Source of the DNA: CAWDYA01 sp963806495 | Lineage (GTDB): Bacteria > Acidobacteriota > Polarisedimenticolia > JACPZX01 > DASXTC01 | Direction of reading: 5' to 3' | Length of the DNA: 64,000 nt | NCBI GenBank assembly: GCA_963806495.1 | Contig: CAWDYA010000002.1 | Location: forward strand, 124,001-188,000 | Part shown: one piece after another, positions 18,055 through 26,449 of the stretch | How the letters are laid out: each line of letters opens with the position of its first letter | How positions within the stretch are numbered: position 1 is the stretch's first letter | The notes under the pieces: generated by a model | Told to the model about the DNA's origin: nothing | The model's input: the letters and a program-made list of their open reading frames with translations, nothing else | The model's database searches: none | Translations under genes and position numbers: made by a program

Positions 18055-18834
18055 GTGCCCGGCGCGATCCATCCCACGGCCATCGTCTCCGCCGGAGCGA
18101 GTCTCGGCGAGGGAGTGGACGTGGGGCCCTACGCCGTGATCGGCGAAGCGGTGGTGCTCGGTGCGGGATGCCGGGTGGGCGCGCACGCGGTGCTTGCCGG
18201 TGAGACACGGGTCGGCTCCGGGTGCCGGATCTCCGCATTCGCATCGATAGGGACCGACCCGCAGGATCTCAAGTACAAGGGTGAGCCGACACGGCTGGAA
18301 ATCGGCGTCGGCAACACGTTTCGCGAGTTCGTGACCGTCAACCGCGGCACGGCCGGCGGTGGCGGTGTGACCACGATCGGCGACGACAATTTCTTCATGG
18401 CCTACACCCACGTGGCGCATGACTGCCACGTGGGCAGCCACACGATCTTCGGCAACGGCGCCACCCTGGCGGGCCACGTCACGGTCGAGGACTTCGCCAA
18501 CGTGGGCGCCTTCTCGGGCGTTCACCAGTTCTGCCGCATCGGCCGCCACGGCTTCATCGGCGGCTACAGCGTCGTGACACAGGACGCACTGCCGTTCGTC
18601 AAGACGGTCGGCAACCGCGCCGCGGCGTTCGGCATCAACACCATCGGCCTCGAGAGGCGCGGCATCCCCGTGGAGTCGATCCTCGCGCTCAAGAAGGCCT
18701 ACCGGCTCCTGTTCCAGTCGAAGCTCAACACCGGTCAGGCCGCCGAGAGGATCGACAGAGAGCTGTCGCAGTACGAGGAATGCCGCTATCTCGTCGATTT
18801 CATCCGCACCTCGACCCGCGGCATCGTCAAATGA
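18055..18834 (+). CDS. lpxA: UDP-N-acetylglucosamine O-acyltransferase LpxA
   Basis: LpxA carries out the first committed acylation of lipid A synthesis in the cytoplasm. The 259-residue protein starts at GTG 18055 (VPGAIHPTAIVSAGASLGEG). It shows continuous hexapeptide repeats, the active-site histidine region MAYTHVAHDCHVG, and the conserved HQFCRIGRHGFIGGYSVVTQD and GINTIGLERRG. Downstream, ATG 18831 of the oxidoreductase overlaps its stop by 4 bp. Confidence 0.95.
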   Translation: MPGAIHPTAIVSAGASLGEGVDVGPYAVIGEAVVLGAGCRVGAHAVLAGETRVGSGCRISAFASIGTDPQDLKYKGEPTRLEIGVGNTFREFVTVNRGTAGGGGVTTIGDDNFFMAYTHVAHDCHVGSHTIFGNGATLAGHVTVEDFANVGAFSGVHQFCRIGRHGFIGGYSVVTQDALPFVKTVGNRAAAFGINTIGLERRGIPVESILALKKAYRLLFQSKLNTGQAAERIDRELSQYEECRYLVDFIRTSTRGIVK

Positions 18835-19809
18835 CCACGACGGGCAGGCAGTCGCCCGGAAAGCCGTTGCGGACGGCGGTCGTGGGCGTGGGCCACCTGG
18901 GCCAGCATCACGCACGGATTTACGCAGGCCTGCCGGGCTGCCAGCTCGTGGGAGTGGCCGATGCCGACCCGGCACGCGCCCAGTGAGGTTGCACAGCGCC
19001 ACCGGGTCGAGGCGCTCGATGACTACCGGGTGCTCGAAGGGCGTGTCGACCTGGTCTCCGTCGCGGTGCCGACCGAGGTCCACCGTGAGGTGGCGGGGTT
19101 CTTTCTCAGGCAGGGCGTCGCGTCGCTCGTCGAGAAGCCGATCGCGCCGGCGCTCGAGGACGCACAGGCTCTGATCGAGGAGGCCCGCCGCGGTGGGGCC
19201 CTGCTCGGTGTGGGGCACACCGAGCGGTTCAACCCGGCCGTCGCGGCACTCACGGCCCGGGCCCGCGAGCCCCGATTCATCGAGTCCCATCGACTCGGAT
19301 CGTTCGCGCCGCGCAGCCTGGACATCGACGTCGTGCTGGATCTGATGATCCATGACATCGACATCGTGCTCGACATGGTCCGCAGCCCGGTGCGCTCGGT
19401 GGATGCGATCGGCGTGGCAGCCCTCACCCCGCGGGTCGACATCGCCAACGCGCGGATCGTCTTCGATTCGGGCTGTGTGGCCAACCTCACCGCCAGCCGC
19501 ATCAGCGCGGCGCGCACGCGGAAGATCCGCGTGTTCCAGCGCGACAGCTACCTCTCGTGCGACTGCGCCGAGCGCTCGCTCGAGCACTACCGGCTGGAGC
19601 GCCGCGAGGACGTGGAGCGGCCCCGGATCGTGCACGAACAGGCGGACATCCCGCAGGACGAGCCCCTGCGGCGCGAGCTGGAGGCCTTTGCGGGCGCCGT
19701 CGCCGGCGGGGCCTCCTATCCGGTGCCCGGCGAGGCCGGTCTCGCGGCGCTCGAGGTCGCCCTCACGGTGGTGGCATGCATCGATCAGGCGGCGCGGGAG
19801 ACGAAGTGA
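18831..19809 (+). CDS. Gfo/Idh/MocA family oxidoreductase in the lpx cluster (interrupted by one frameshift)
   Basis: This is an NAD(P)-dependent oxidoreductase of the Gfo/Idh/MocA type. The N-terminal Rossmann start is AVVGVGHLGQHHARIYAGL. After a CCC run (18979-18981), where one base must be dropped, the second part continues with VDLVSVAVPTEVHREVA, VEKPIAP and GVGHTERFNPAV. It ends with the C-terminal domain (LDLMIHDIDIVLDMV), about 325 residues in all. Translational coupling to lpxA suggests it acts on a UDP-GlcNAc-type lipid A precursor, like GnnA, which oxidises the 3-position to allow an amino group. No GnnB aminotransferase is adjacent, so that remains a hypothesis. Confidence 0.83.
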
Positions 19810-20906
19810 CCGACCCGATCGGCACATGGCTCGAGGAGCGTGTCGCGTCCGGTGAGATCCCGGGAGCCTCCTGGGCCGTTCTCGGCCCCGAGGGCTTCAT
19901 CTCCGAGGGCGCCGTGGGACGCGCGGTCGTTGTGCCCGAGCCGGTCGAAGCCAGGCCCGACACGATCTACGATCTCGCCTCGCTCACCAAGCCGCTCGTG
20001 ACGGCCTTTCTCTGCCTGTCCCTGCGCCGCGACCTCGGATTGGGGCTCGACGACCGGATCGGCCGCTTTCTGCCCGAGGTGGACCGGCTCGACAAGCGAG
20101 ACATCAGGCTGCGTCATCTGCTGACCCACACGGCGGGAATGCCGGCCTGGGTGCCCTTCTACCTGAAGGGACGCACCATGGGGGAGTACCTGGAGCAGAT
20201 ACGGGAACGTCCTCCGGATTTCGCCCCCGGGACGCGTGTCGAGTACTCGTGCGCCGGGTATCTCATGCTCGGCGAGATTCTGCGGCGCTGCGCCACGGAG
20301 GAGCTGGATCGGCTCGCCGGACGGACGATCTTCGACCCGCTGGGGCTGCAGAGCACGGCCTTCCGTCCGCCCGCTGCCTGGCTCGATCGGGTGGCGGCCA
20401 CCGAGGATTCGTGCCAATATGAGCGAAGGCTGGCGGGCCCCTCCTCAGCGTCGTACGGGGGCTTTCGAGAGGGTGTGATCCGCGGGGAAGTGCACGACCA
20501 GAACGCCTACGTGCTCGGTGGCGTGGCGGGCAATGCGGGCCTGTTCTCCACGGCATGCGAGACCGCGCTCGTCGCGGCGGAGTACCTGGGCGAAGCGATC
20601 CACCCGACGAAGGGACTGCTCGACACCGGCTCCATCGGACTGGCGCAGGAGGATCAGACACCCGGCCTGAACGAGGCGCGAACGATGGCCTTCAGAATCG
20701 CCTCGCGGGGCGGGACCGCCGCCGGCCCCGACCTCCCGCCGGACGCTTTCGGCCACAACGGCTTTACCGGAACGTCGGTGTGGATCGACCCGGGGCGTCC
20801 CCGGGTTCACGTGTTGCTGACCAACAGGGTGCATCCCCGGGTCTCCGACGCAATCGACATGACGGCTCTGAGAGGCAGGTTCCACACCCTGGCCTCCAGG
20901 ATCTGA
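19806..20906 (+). CDS. Serine hydrolase, beta-lactamase/class C-like family
   Basis: This 366-residue protein has a penicillin-binding/beta-lactamase fold of the EstB/AmpC-like group. The nucleophile motif S-x-x-K is SLTK in DLASLTKPLVTAF, the tyrosine motif reads YSCAGYLMLG, and the third motif is HNGFTGTSVWIDP in place of KTG. There is no obvious signal peptide, so a cytoplasmic esterase or peptidase role is more likely than antibiotic resistance. Start GTG 19806 overlaps the oxidoreductase gene stop by 4 bp. The frame is open further upstream only as an out-of-frame shadow of that gene. Confidence 0.85.
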   Translation: MTDPIGTWLEERVASGEIPGASWAVLGPEGFISEGAVGRAVVVPEPVEARPDTIYDLASLTKPLVTAFLCLSLRRDLGLGLDDRIGRFLPEVDRLDKRDIRLRHLLTHTAGMPAWVPFYLKGRTMGEYLEQIRERPPDFAPGTRVEYSCAGYLMLGEILRRCATEELDRLAGRTIFDPLGLQSTAFRPPAAWLDRVAATEDSCQYERRLAGPSSASYGGFREGVIRGEVHDQNAYVLGGVAGNAGLFSTACETALVAAEYLGEAIHPTKGLLDTGSIGLAQEDQTPGLNEARTMAFRIASRGGTAAGPDLPPDAFGHNGFTGTSVWIDPGRPRVHVLLTNRVHPRVSDAIDMTALRGRFHTLASRI

Positions 20907-20937
20907 CACCGAACCCTTACCGGCGCGCGAGACCAGG

Positions 20938-21906
20938 ATGTCCGAGACCACCTCGTTCACGACACGCGAGGCCGTGCTGTCGAGCCTCCTGCTTCACGCC
21001 TGCATCATCATCGTGGTGCTGCTGTTCCCGGGTGTCTTCACGCCGTCAGCGCACGAGCCGCGTCCCATCGATCCGAACGAGCCGATCGCGATGACGTTCG
21101 TCCAGGAGCCGGATCAGAACGAGGCCACCTTCCAGCTCGGCGACAAGGGGGACAAGGTCACTTCCGACCCGCGGCCCGAATCCGCTCCGCCGCCGGAAAA
21201 CGACCAGCCCTACTCGATAGGCAACTCGCCGAACAGGTTCGTCGCCCCGCCCGTGGACAAGCCCGCCGCCCCCAACCCCCCCGTACCGTCATCGCCACCC
21301 GCCGCCGAGCAGGGCCCCCCCGAGGAACACGGCGAGGCGACCGCCGAGAACGACGCGGACGACGGCGACGAGGGGGCGGTCGAGGAGAATCGCACCGCCT
21401 CGACGGATTCGTTCTACGTTCCCCCGACCCCGGCGCAGCCGCGTCCCGGCTCCGAACCCGGCCCCCGGCCCAGGGGATCCCTCAAGGAGACACTCGGCAG
21501 GATGTCGGTGGGGATGTCGGGTGGCGATCCCCTTCGCTTCAACAACCCCGTCGGCGCCGTCAGCGGGCCGTTCGGCGGGCTGTCCTTCGATACGCCGGGG
21601 TACGACTGGGGACCCTACGCGCGCAAGATCTACTGGGTTATCTGGACCAACTGGACGCAGGGATGGCCGCCCGCGGCCTGGGCGGGTCTCAAGGGGATGG
21701 TAACGGTGCACTTCACCATCCATCGCGACGGCACCGTCAGCGACATCCGGATCGATGCGCCGTCCGGTACGCCGGCATTCGACACCTGCGCGACGGTGGC
21801 GCTCGAGGCGTCGAGCCCGCTGCCGCCCCTTCCGGCCGACTTCCCCAAGGAGTCGGAGGGGATCTCGGCGCGATTCCTCTACAACATGGACTCCTCCGGG
21901 AACTGA
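20938..21906 (+). CDS. TonB family energy-transducing protein
   Basis: This 322-residue inner-membrane-anchored protein is built like TonB. It has a short cytoplasmic start, a single membrane helix near residues 14-33 (VLSSLLLHACIIIVVLLFPGV), and a long proline-, glutamate- and aspartate-rich periplasmic spacer (about 40-190). The C-terminal TonB domain has MVTVHFTIHRDGTVSDIRI and a conserved aromatic-proline end. No exbB/exbD genes are in the window. TolA-like function is an alternative. It ends 7 bp from a convergent gene with no visible terminator between them. Confidence 0.83.
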   Translation: MSETTSFTTREAVLSSLLLHACIIIVVLLFPGVFTPSAHEPRPIDPNEPIAMTFVQEPDQNEATFQLGDKGDKVTSDPRPESAPPPENDQPYSIGNSPNRFVAPPVDKPAAPNPPVPSSPPAAEQGPPEEHGEATAENDADDGDEGAVEENRTASTDSFYVPPTPAQPRPGSEPGPRPRGSLKETLGRMSVGMSGGDPLRFNNPVGAVSGPFGGLSFDTPGYDWGPYARKIYWVIWTNWTQGWPPAAWAGLKGMVTVHFTIHRDGTVSDIRIDAPSGTPAFDTCATVALEASSPLPPLPADFPKESEGISARFLYNMDSSGN

Positions 21907-21913
21907 CCCGCGC

Positions 21914-22672
21914 TCAGATCAGCGGTACGACGACCGCCACGGCCAGCACGAAGGGCGTGACCGTCCGGGTGATGCTCGAGTCAGTGGCGCCCGTGCTCCA
22001 CGCGAGATATCCGGCGGCGATCCCGGATAGAGCGAGCGCGGTCAGGAGGATCGAGGCGGCCCGGGGCAGGAGCCTGCGTCCCGGCCGGGCGGGAGGCAGC
22101 CCGGCCAGGTCGGCGTAAAGCAGGTTCATCCTCGCCACGCGCGGGTAGACGGCCAGCAGAAAGGGCCAGCCGAGCACGGTTCCAACCAGCAGATTGTTCA
22201 GCAGGATTATCCCTGCCGTCGCCCCGAACGGGAAGAGCCCCAGGAGATGGATTCCCCAGCCGATGTACAGGGCGCAGCACGCCGAGGCGCCCGTCAGCCC
22301 GAGCAGGTAGCAGGCCCAGTCGCCGCCGGAGCGGACGCTCGGGCCCGAGTCGCGCCAGGCCGACCAGACCCGGTGGGGGACATACCCGTACAGGAGGTTG
22401 CCGAGGAAGCCGAAGAGGGTTCCCGGCCCGAGGCTCCCGAACAGGTCCCCAATCGTGTTGCCGAGGGCGGTGCCCCAGGCCGCCGCCGGACCGAAGAGGA
22501 TGGAGAAAACCACGGGCAGCGCCATGGCCGGCCGTACGTCGGTGACGCCGGGAAGGATCTGAATCGCCTTGAATGGAATGAGGGCCGCGGCGTGGATCGC
22601 GGCGATGACGGAGGTCATCACGACGAGACGCGTGTGGCGCCACATCGTGAAGAGCCGGATGAACTCCCTCAC
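21914..22672 (-). CDS. QueT/ECF-type transporter S component family membrane protein
   Basis: This 252-residue integral membrane protein has about six hydrophobic helices. The stretch LPVVFSILFGPAAAWGTALGNTIGDLFG resembles the substrate-specificity (S) components of energy-coupling-factor transporters of the QueT-like group. These bind a vitamin or precursor and depend on a shared ECF ATPase module. No EcfA/EcfT genes are nearby. The ligand cannot be predicted. It overlaps the upstream flavin reductase gene by 4 bp, so the two form an operon, which makes a flavin-related substrate conceivable but unproven. Confidence 0.65.
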   Translation of the reverse strand: MREFIRLFTMWRHTRLVVMTSVIAAIHAAALIPFKAIQILPGVTDVRPAMALPVVFSILFGPAAAWGTALGNTIGDLFGSLGPGTLFGFLGNLLYGYVPHRVWSAWRDSGPSVRSGGDWACYLLGLTGASACCALYIGWGIHLLGLFPFGATAGIILLNNLLVGTVLGWPFLLAVYPRVARMNLLYADLAGLPPARPGRRLLPRAASILLTALALSGIAAGYLAWSTGATDSSITRTVTPFVLAVAVVVPLI

Positions 22673-23253
22673 CTGTCGAGCTTCCTCGCCGTCTCGATCA
22701 CGCCGAACAGGTCCTCCTCGAGGTAGAAGAGCATGCCGAGCTGCCGGTAACGCTCCGCCGCGGGGCCTCGCACGAGCGCTTCATCGAGGGAAACCGAGAC
22801 GATCCGCGCGAACAGGAAGAGCTCCTCGTCGGAGAGACGCCGGGTCGCGTCGAGCACGCACTCGATGTGGCCCCGGCACTCCTGGATGCGCGGCGCGCCG
22901 ACCCGCTCGGACGGCACCAGCCCCCAGGCGGGCGCCGCGACGACCTGCTCTTCGGAGTTGACCGCGTCGCCCGCCTCCCAGAGGCGGGGAGCCAGCGTCT
23001 CGTCCGGGATGTTGACCACGAACTCGCGTGTCTCGAGGATGTTGATCGCCGTGCGGTGAGAGAGCCGGCATCCCAGGCCCAGCATCGGCGGATCGGATGC
23101 GGCCATGGAGATCCAGTTCTTCCGTGCCACGTGAGGCTCGCCCCGGCTGCTGCGGGATGAGACGAGGACGATCTGGCCGGCGAGCAGGGAGGGCTGCCAT
23201 CGCGCCTTGTCGAGCGGAAGGCTCACCTTGCTCTCGGTCCTCCTGACACTCAT
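22669..23253 (-). CDS. Flavin reductase-like (FMN-binding split barrel) protein
   Basis: This 194-residue protein matches the flavin reductase-like domain. It shows LLAGQIVLVSSRS, the nucleotide-contact stretch ARKNWISMAASDPPMLGLG, and the typical HRTAINILETREFVVNIPD. Such proteins bind FMN and reduce free flavin or serve as NADH:flavin reductases in two-component systems. No partner oxygenase is visible. A good promoter lies about 120 bp upstream on the minus strand. Confidence 0.82.
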   Translation of the reverse strand: MSVRRTESKVSLPLDKARWQPSLLAGQIVLVSSRSSRGEPHVARKNWISMAASDPPMLGLGCRLSHRTAINILETREFVVNIPDETLAPRLWEAGDAVNSEEQVVAAPAWGLVPSERVGAPRIQECRGHIECVLDATRRLSDEELFLFARIVSVSLDEALVRGPAAERYRQLGMLFYLEEDLFGVIETARKLDR

Positions 23254-23373
23254 TCGGGGTCCTTTCGGCAGACCCGGACACGGGGGGCGGGATCGTGACG
23301 CACGGGATGTCCCTTTGTGGAGCGCTGCCCCCGAAGATGGGATACTGAACGGGCGGTACGGGCCAGACGGCCC

Positions 23374-23402
23374 ATTCTAGCAGAGGGGATCCGCCGAATC
23401 AA
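23374..23402 (-). promoter_or_regulatory. Predicted promoter for the flavin reductase operon
   Basis: On the minus strand TTGATT (23397-23402) and TAGAAT (23374-23379) are separated by 17 bp. It lies in the 215-bp divergent gap between the flavin reductase gene and rsmD. No equally clear plus-strand promoter was seen for rsmD. Confidence 0.5.
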
Positions 23403-23468
23403 CGCGCCAGGTGGGCGTTTTCGGGTTATTTCCTCCTGCCGTCCGGCGCGGGCCGATCCGGAGGATCG

Positions 23469-24032
23469 ATGCTGAAGGGGCGGCTGCGTGTCATCGGGGG
23501 GGCGTGGCGGGGCCGCAGGCTGCTCGCGCCCGTCGGCAGGACCACTCGTCCCACCTCCGAGCGGGTGCGCGAGGCGCTGTTCGACATCCTGGGGGATCGA
23601 GTCGTCGGCGCGACCGTGCTCGACGCGTATGCGGGAACCGGTGCCGTGGGCATCGAGGCGCTCAGCCGCGGCGCGAGGACGGTCATCTTCGTGGAAAGCG
23701 ACCCTGCGGCGCTGGATCTGCTGCGTCGCAACCTGGAGCGCGTGCCGCTCGCGGAGGGGGCGGCGCATGTGGAGGCAGGAGACCTCGCTCGCGTCATCGG
23801 CCGTCTCGAGAGACGGGAGGCAGCCTGCGGGATCCTGTTCGCCGACCCGCCGTACGCCGGCGGCGAGCACGACCGCTGCCTGCGGCTCCTCGGCGGCAGC
23901 AAGCTGCTCGCGCCCGGAGCGATCCTGGTGCTGGAGCACGAAAAGGGAAACGCACTGTCGCTGCCCGCCACGCTCCGCTGCACCCGGACGGCCAGCTACG
24001 GGCGGGCCAGCCTGAGTTTCTTCGAGCGTTGA
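23469..24032 (+). CDS. rsmD: 16S rRNA (guanine(966)-N(2))-methyltransferase RsmD
   Basis: RsmD methylates G966 of 16S rRNA. The 187-residue Rossmann-fold methyltransferase starts MLKGRLRVIGGAWRGRRL. It has the family arrangement TRPTSERVREALFDIL, the SAM-binding DAYAGTGAVGIEALSRGA and the catalytic DPPY (ILFADPPYAGG). The start is ATG 23469, with GGAGG 4 bp upstream. Coenzyme A gene coaD often follows rsmD but is absent here. Confidence 0.93.
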   Translation: MLKGRLRVIGGAWRGRRLLAPVGRTTRPTSERVREALFDILGDRVVGATVLDAYAGTGAVGIEALSRGARTVIFVESDPAALDLLRRNLERVPLAEGAAHVEAGDLARVIGRLERREAACGILFADPPYAGGEHDRCLRLLGGSKLLAPGAILVLEHEKGNALSLPATLRCTRTASYGRASLSFFER

Positions 24033-24066
24033 TCGTCTCCGGGCCGCGGTGCAGGAGAGCGGGCCG

Positions 24067-24095
24067 TTGACGTGATGGAACGCTCCGGCTATGAT
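24067..24095 (+). promoter_or_regulatory. Predicted promoter directly upstream of the CpoB-like gene
   Basis: TTGACG (24067-24072), a 17-bp spacer and TATGAT (24090-24095) form a good sigma70 promoter. The expected transcription start, about 24101-24103, is at or just before the ATG at 24104. This implies a leaderless or nearly leaderless message and rules out the in-frame GTG at 24098. Confidence 0.55.
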
Positions 24096-24103
24096 GCGTG
24101 GCG

Positions 24104-24871
24104 ATGAAGCACCTCGCAGTGATGCTCTGCCTGCCTCTGGGCGCACTCGTCGTCATCTCCGGCGGATGCGCGACCCGTCGCTCGGTCGACGACCTCGAAC
24201 GGAAGATCGGCCGGGTGCAGCAGGAGAACTTCGAGCTGCGCAAGGAGCTCACCGAAGCGCGGGTGAGGCTGCAGATGCGGCAAGAGCAGGGGCCCGCGAG
24301 GAGCGCCAATCCGGCGCCGGCGGCACCCGCGCCCGTCGCGCGCGAGATCCCCGACACGGCCTCTGCCGTCCCGCCTGTCGTCTACTCGGAGCCGATCACC
24401 GACGCTGCGTCCTACGCTGCCGGGTCCGTGCTGCCGGGCTCCGGGGCTTCCGTCGGCCAGGGGGCGCCGCACGCGGGCGCCACCGGTCCGACGCCGGCCA
24501 GCCTGATGGATGCCGGGAAGGCCAGCCTCGATGCACGCCATCCCGAGTCCGCCCTGATGAGCTTCCGCGAGGTGGTGGCCGGAAGCCCTGGCGATGCGCT
24601 CGCCGACGACGCGCAGTTCGGCATCGGGGAGTGCTACTTCCAGATGGGGCGGTACGAGGAGGCGATCGCCGAGTATCGCAAGGTGATCGACCAGTTCCCG
24701 TTCGGCGATCAGGTGCCGTACGCATTTCTCAAGATCGGTTTTTCGCGGCTTGCCCTCGAGCAGCGCGACCAGGCCCTCGACAGCTTCCGCACCGTGTCCG
24801 AAGCGTACCCCGGCACGGAGGCCGCCACGGTCGCACGTCAGCAGATAGCGCATCTCAAGGCCGCCAGGTAG
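24104..24871 (+). CDS. CpoB/YbgF-like TPR lipoprotein
   Basis: This 255-residue envelope protein resembles the Tol-associated CpoB/YbgF. A signal peptide ends in ISGGCATR, a lipobox-like site with cysteine near residue 22. A short coiled coil follows (DDLERKIGRVQQENFELRKE), then an Ala/Pro-rich linker. The C-terminal TPR repeats are of the YbgF type (LMSFREVVAGSPGDALADDAQFGIGECYFQMGRYEEAI), ending AATVARQQIAHLK. No tol-pal genes are adjacent. The start is ATG 24104, chosen because the promoter would begin the transcript there. Confidence 0.82.
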   Translation: MKHLAVMLCLPLGALVVISGGCATRRSVDDLERKIGRVQQENFELRKELTEARVRLQMRQEQGPARSANPAPAAPAPVAREIPDTASAVPPVVYSEPITDAASYAAGSVLPGSGASVGQGAPHAGATGPTPASLMDAGKASLDARHPESALMSFREVVAGSPGDALADDAQFGIGECYFQMGRYEEAIAEYRKVIDQFPFGDQVPYAFLKIGFSRLALEQRDQALDSFRTVSEAYPGTEAATVARQQIAHLKAAR

Positions 24872-24924
24872 AGCCGACAAGGAAAGTCCCTTCCCGCAGG
24901 CCTCTTCCGGGGCCTGACCCCGGC

Positions 24925-24953
24925 TTGCCTCGGCCCCGCCGACCCCATATATT
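24925..24953 (+). promoter_or_regulatory. Predicted promoter for the LysM gene
   Basis: TTGCCT (24925-24930) and TATATT (24948-24953) are 17 bp apart in the 215-bp gap before the LysM gene. The leader would be about 125 nt. I found no recognisable riboswitch in it. Confidence 0.45.
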
Positions 24954-25086
24954 TCGGCCCCGTCGTCAGGCCCGGGTGTCATCGCACGCCCGGGAGGCAC
25001 GACAAGTTGAAGCGAAATAAGGATTTATGACGCACACGGGTGAGAGGATGGGCCCCACCGCAGTGTGCCGCCCAGGAGGCATTCAG

Positions 25087-26397
25087 ATGCTGAAGCATGA
25101 ACACTCCCGTTTCCTGACGGGCCTCGCGCTGGCCGCGTTCGCGATGCTCCTGTGGGCGGCTCCCGCCGGCGCCCAGTCCGATCAGGCGCAGCAGGGGAAC
25201 ACCGAGCAGACGCAGCAGGCGAAGGCGGATCATCCCGCCGAATCGACCCACCCGCCGACCACAGGCAGGTTCGTGGGCGATCACTGGACCCCCTACGAGC
25301 CTCCTTCGGTGGAGTCGTTCCCGCAAGGCTCCAACGTCCACATCATCGTCCCCGGCGACACGCTGTGGGATCTGTCGGCGACCAATCTCGATGACCCCTA
25401 CCTGTGGCCCCAGATATGGGACGTCAACCAGTACATCACCGACTCCCACTGGATCTATCCCGGCGATCCGCTCCTGATTCCGGGCAAGCCCACGGTGATC
25501 GGCGAGGCGGGTCCCGAGCCGGCAATCGAGATGCTCGAGCCCCCCGTGCCGGCCGAGCCCGAGGCCGAGGAAGGGCAGACGGAGCCGGCAACGCCCCCGG
25601 CGTCGATGGAGGCGGCCGCTCCCGAGCTCGAGCCCGTGGCGGAGGAGACGGATGTGTACTGCTCGAGCTACATCGTCGACGTGTTCGAGCCGCCCGCGCT
25701 CGAGATCCGCGAGCGGGAGGACGGATCCCGCACCATCCTGGGCACGGGCGACATCGTGTTCCTGAACCAGGGGCTGAACTCGAGCCTGTCCCCCGGTGAG
25801 GAGTTCACCATCATCTCTTACGAGGGCGTCGTCCCGCATCCGATCTTCGACGAGAACGTGGGGGAAGGCGTGAAGATGGTGGGACGGCTGAAGGTCATCG
25901 CGCTTCAGGAGGCCACCGCCACCGCGCAGATCACGATGGCATGCGACTCGGTGGAGGTCGGCATGAAGCTGGTGCCCTTCCAGGAGATGCCGATCCCGCT
26001 CACGACGCCCGTCGCGTTCCGCAGGTACGGCGTGCAGCTCGACACCTCCACCGCCGGTTACATCGTCGAGGTGAACCCCGACCGGGACAACCTCGGTTCC
26101 GGCGATGTGGTCAACATCGACCTCGGGGCGGAGAGCGGCGTGAGGCCGGGCGACGTGCTGACCATCTTCCGCGAGTGGGGCGGTGCCGTCGATTTCAGCT
26201 CGACCGAGAGCTACATCGCGGGTCAGCAGCAGCGCGCCGAGACCAAGCGAGCGAAGGGAAACATGGACCCGACGGAGTTCGCGCAGGTGATCCTCGGGCA
26301 ACTCGTGGTCCTGAGGACGCAGGAGCATACGGCGACCGGAAAGATCATCACCTCCGCCAGGGAGATCGCCCTCGGCGACCGGGTTGCGATGCGGTAG
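25087..26397 (+). CDS. Secreted LysM peptidoglycan-binding protein
   Basis: This 436-residue protein has a clear signal peptide (FLTGLALAAFAMLLWAAPAGAQS). One LysM domain lies near residues 90-140 (IIVPGDTLWDLSATNLDD, then NQYITDSHWIYPGDPLLIPG). An acidic linker rich in Pro, Glu and Ala follows, and then a beta-rich C-terminal region containing two similar halves (GDIVFLNQGLNSSLSPGEEFTI and GDVVNIDLGAESGVRPGDVL). Start ATG 25087 has AGGAGG 6 bp upstream; earlier in-frame starts lack one. A periplasmic role in cell-wall binding is expected, but the exact function is unknown. Confidence 0.85.
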   Translation: MLKHEHSRFLTGLALAAFAMLLWAAPAGAQSDQAQQGNTEQTQQAKADHPAESTHPPTTGRFVGDHWTPYEPPSVESFPQGSNVHIIVPGDTLWDLSATNLDDPYLWPQIWDVNQYITDSHWIYPGDPLLIPGKPTVIGEAGPEPAIEMLEPPVPAEPEAEEGQTEPATPPASMEAAAPELEPVAEETDVYCSSYIVDVFEPPALEIREREDGSRTILGTGDIVFLNQGLNSSLSPGEEFTIISYEGVVPHPIFDENVGEGVKMVGRLKVIALQEATATAQITMACDSVEVGMKLVPFQEMPIPLTTPVAFRRYGVQLDTSTAGYIVEVNPDRDNLGSGDVVNIDLGAESGVRPGDVLTIFREWGGAVDFSSTESYIAGQQQRAETKRAKGNMDPTEFAQVILGQLVVLRTQEHTATGKIITSAREIALGDRVAMR

Positions 26398-26415
26398 CCT
26401 TCAATCCGAACCACC

Positions 26416-26449
26416 CCCGCCGTCCCGTGCACCGTCACGGGGCGGCGGG
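26416..26449 (+). terminator. Strong GC-rich hairpin after the LysM gene
   Basis: Positions 26416-26429 pair with 26436-26449 in a 14-bp stem with one G.T pair and a 6-nt loop, 19 bp after the LysM stop. It has only a weak pyrimidine tail rather than a T-run. It overlaps the last codons of the convergent AMMECR1 gene, so it may act in both directions. Confidence 0.5.

Noticed and set aside
19806..20906. Antibiotic-resistance beta-lactamase
   Set aside because: Only the fold motifs are present (SLTK, YSC, HNG), there is no clear signal peptide, and the sequence resembles the esterase/peptidase-like group more than AmpC.
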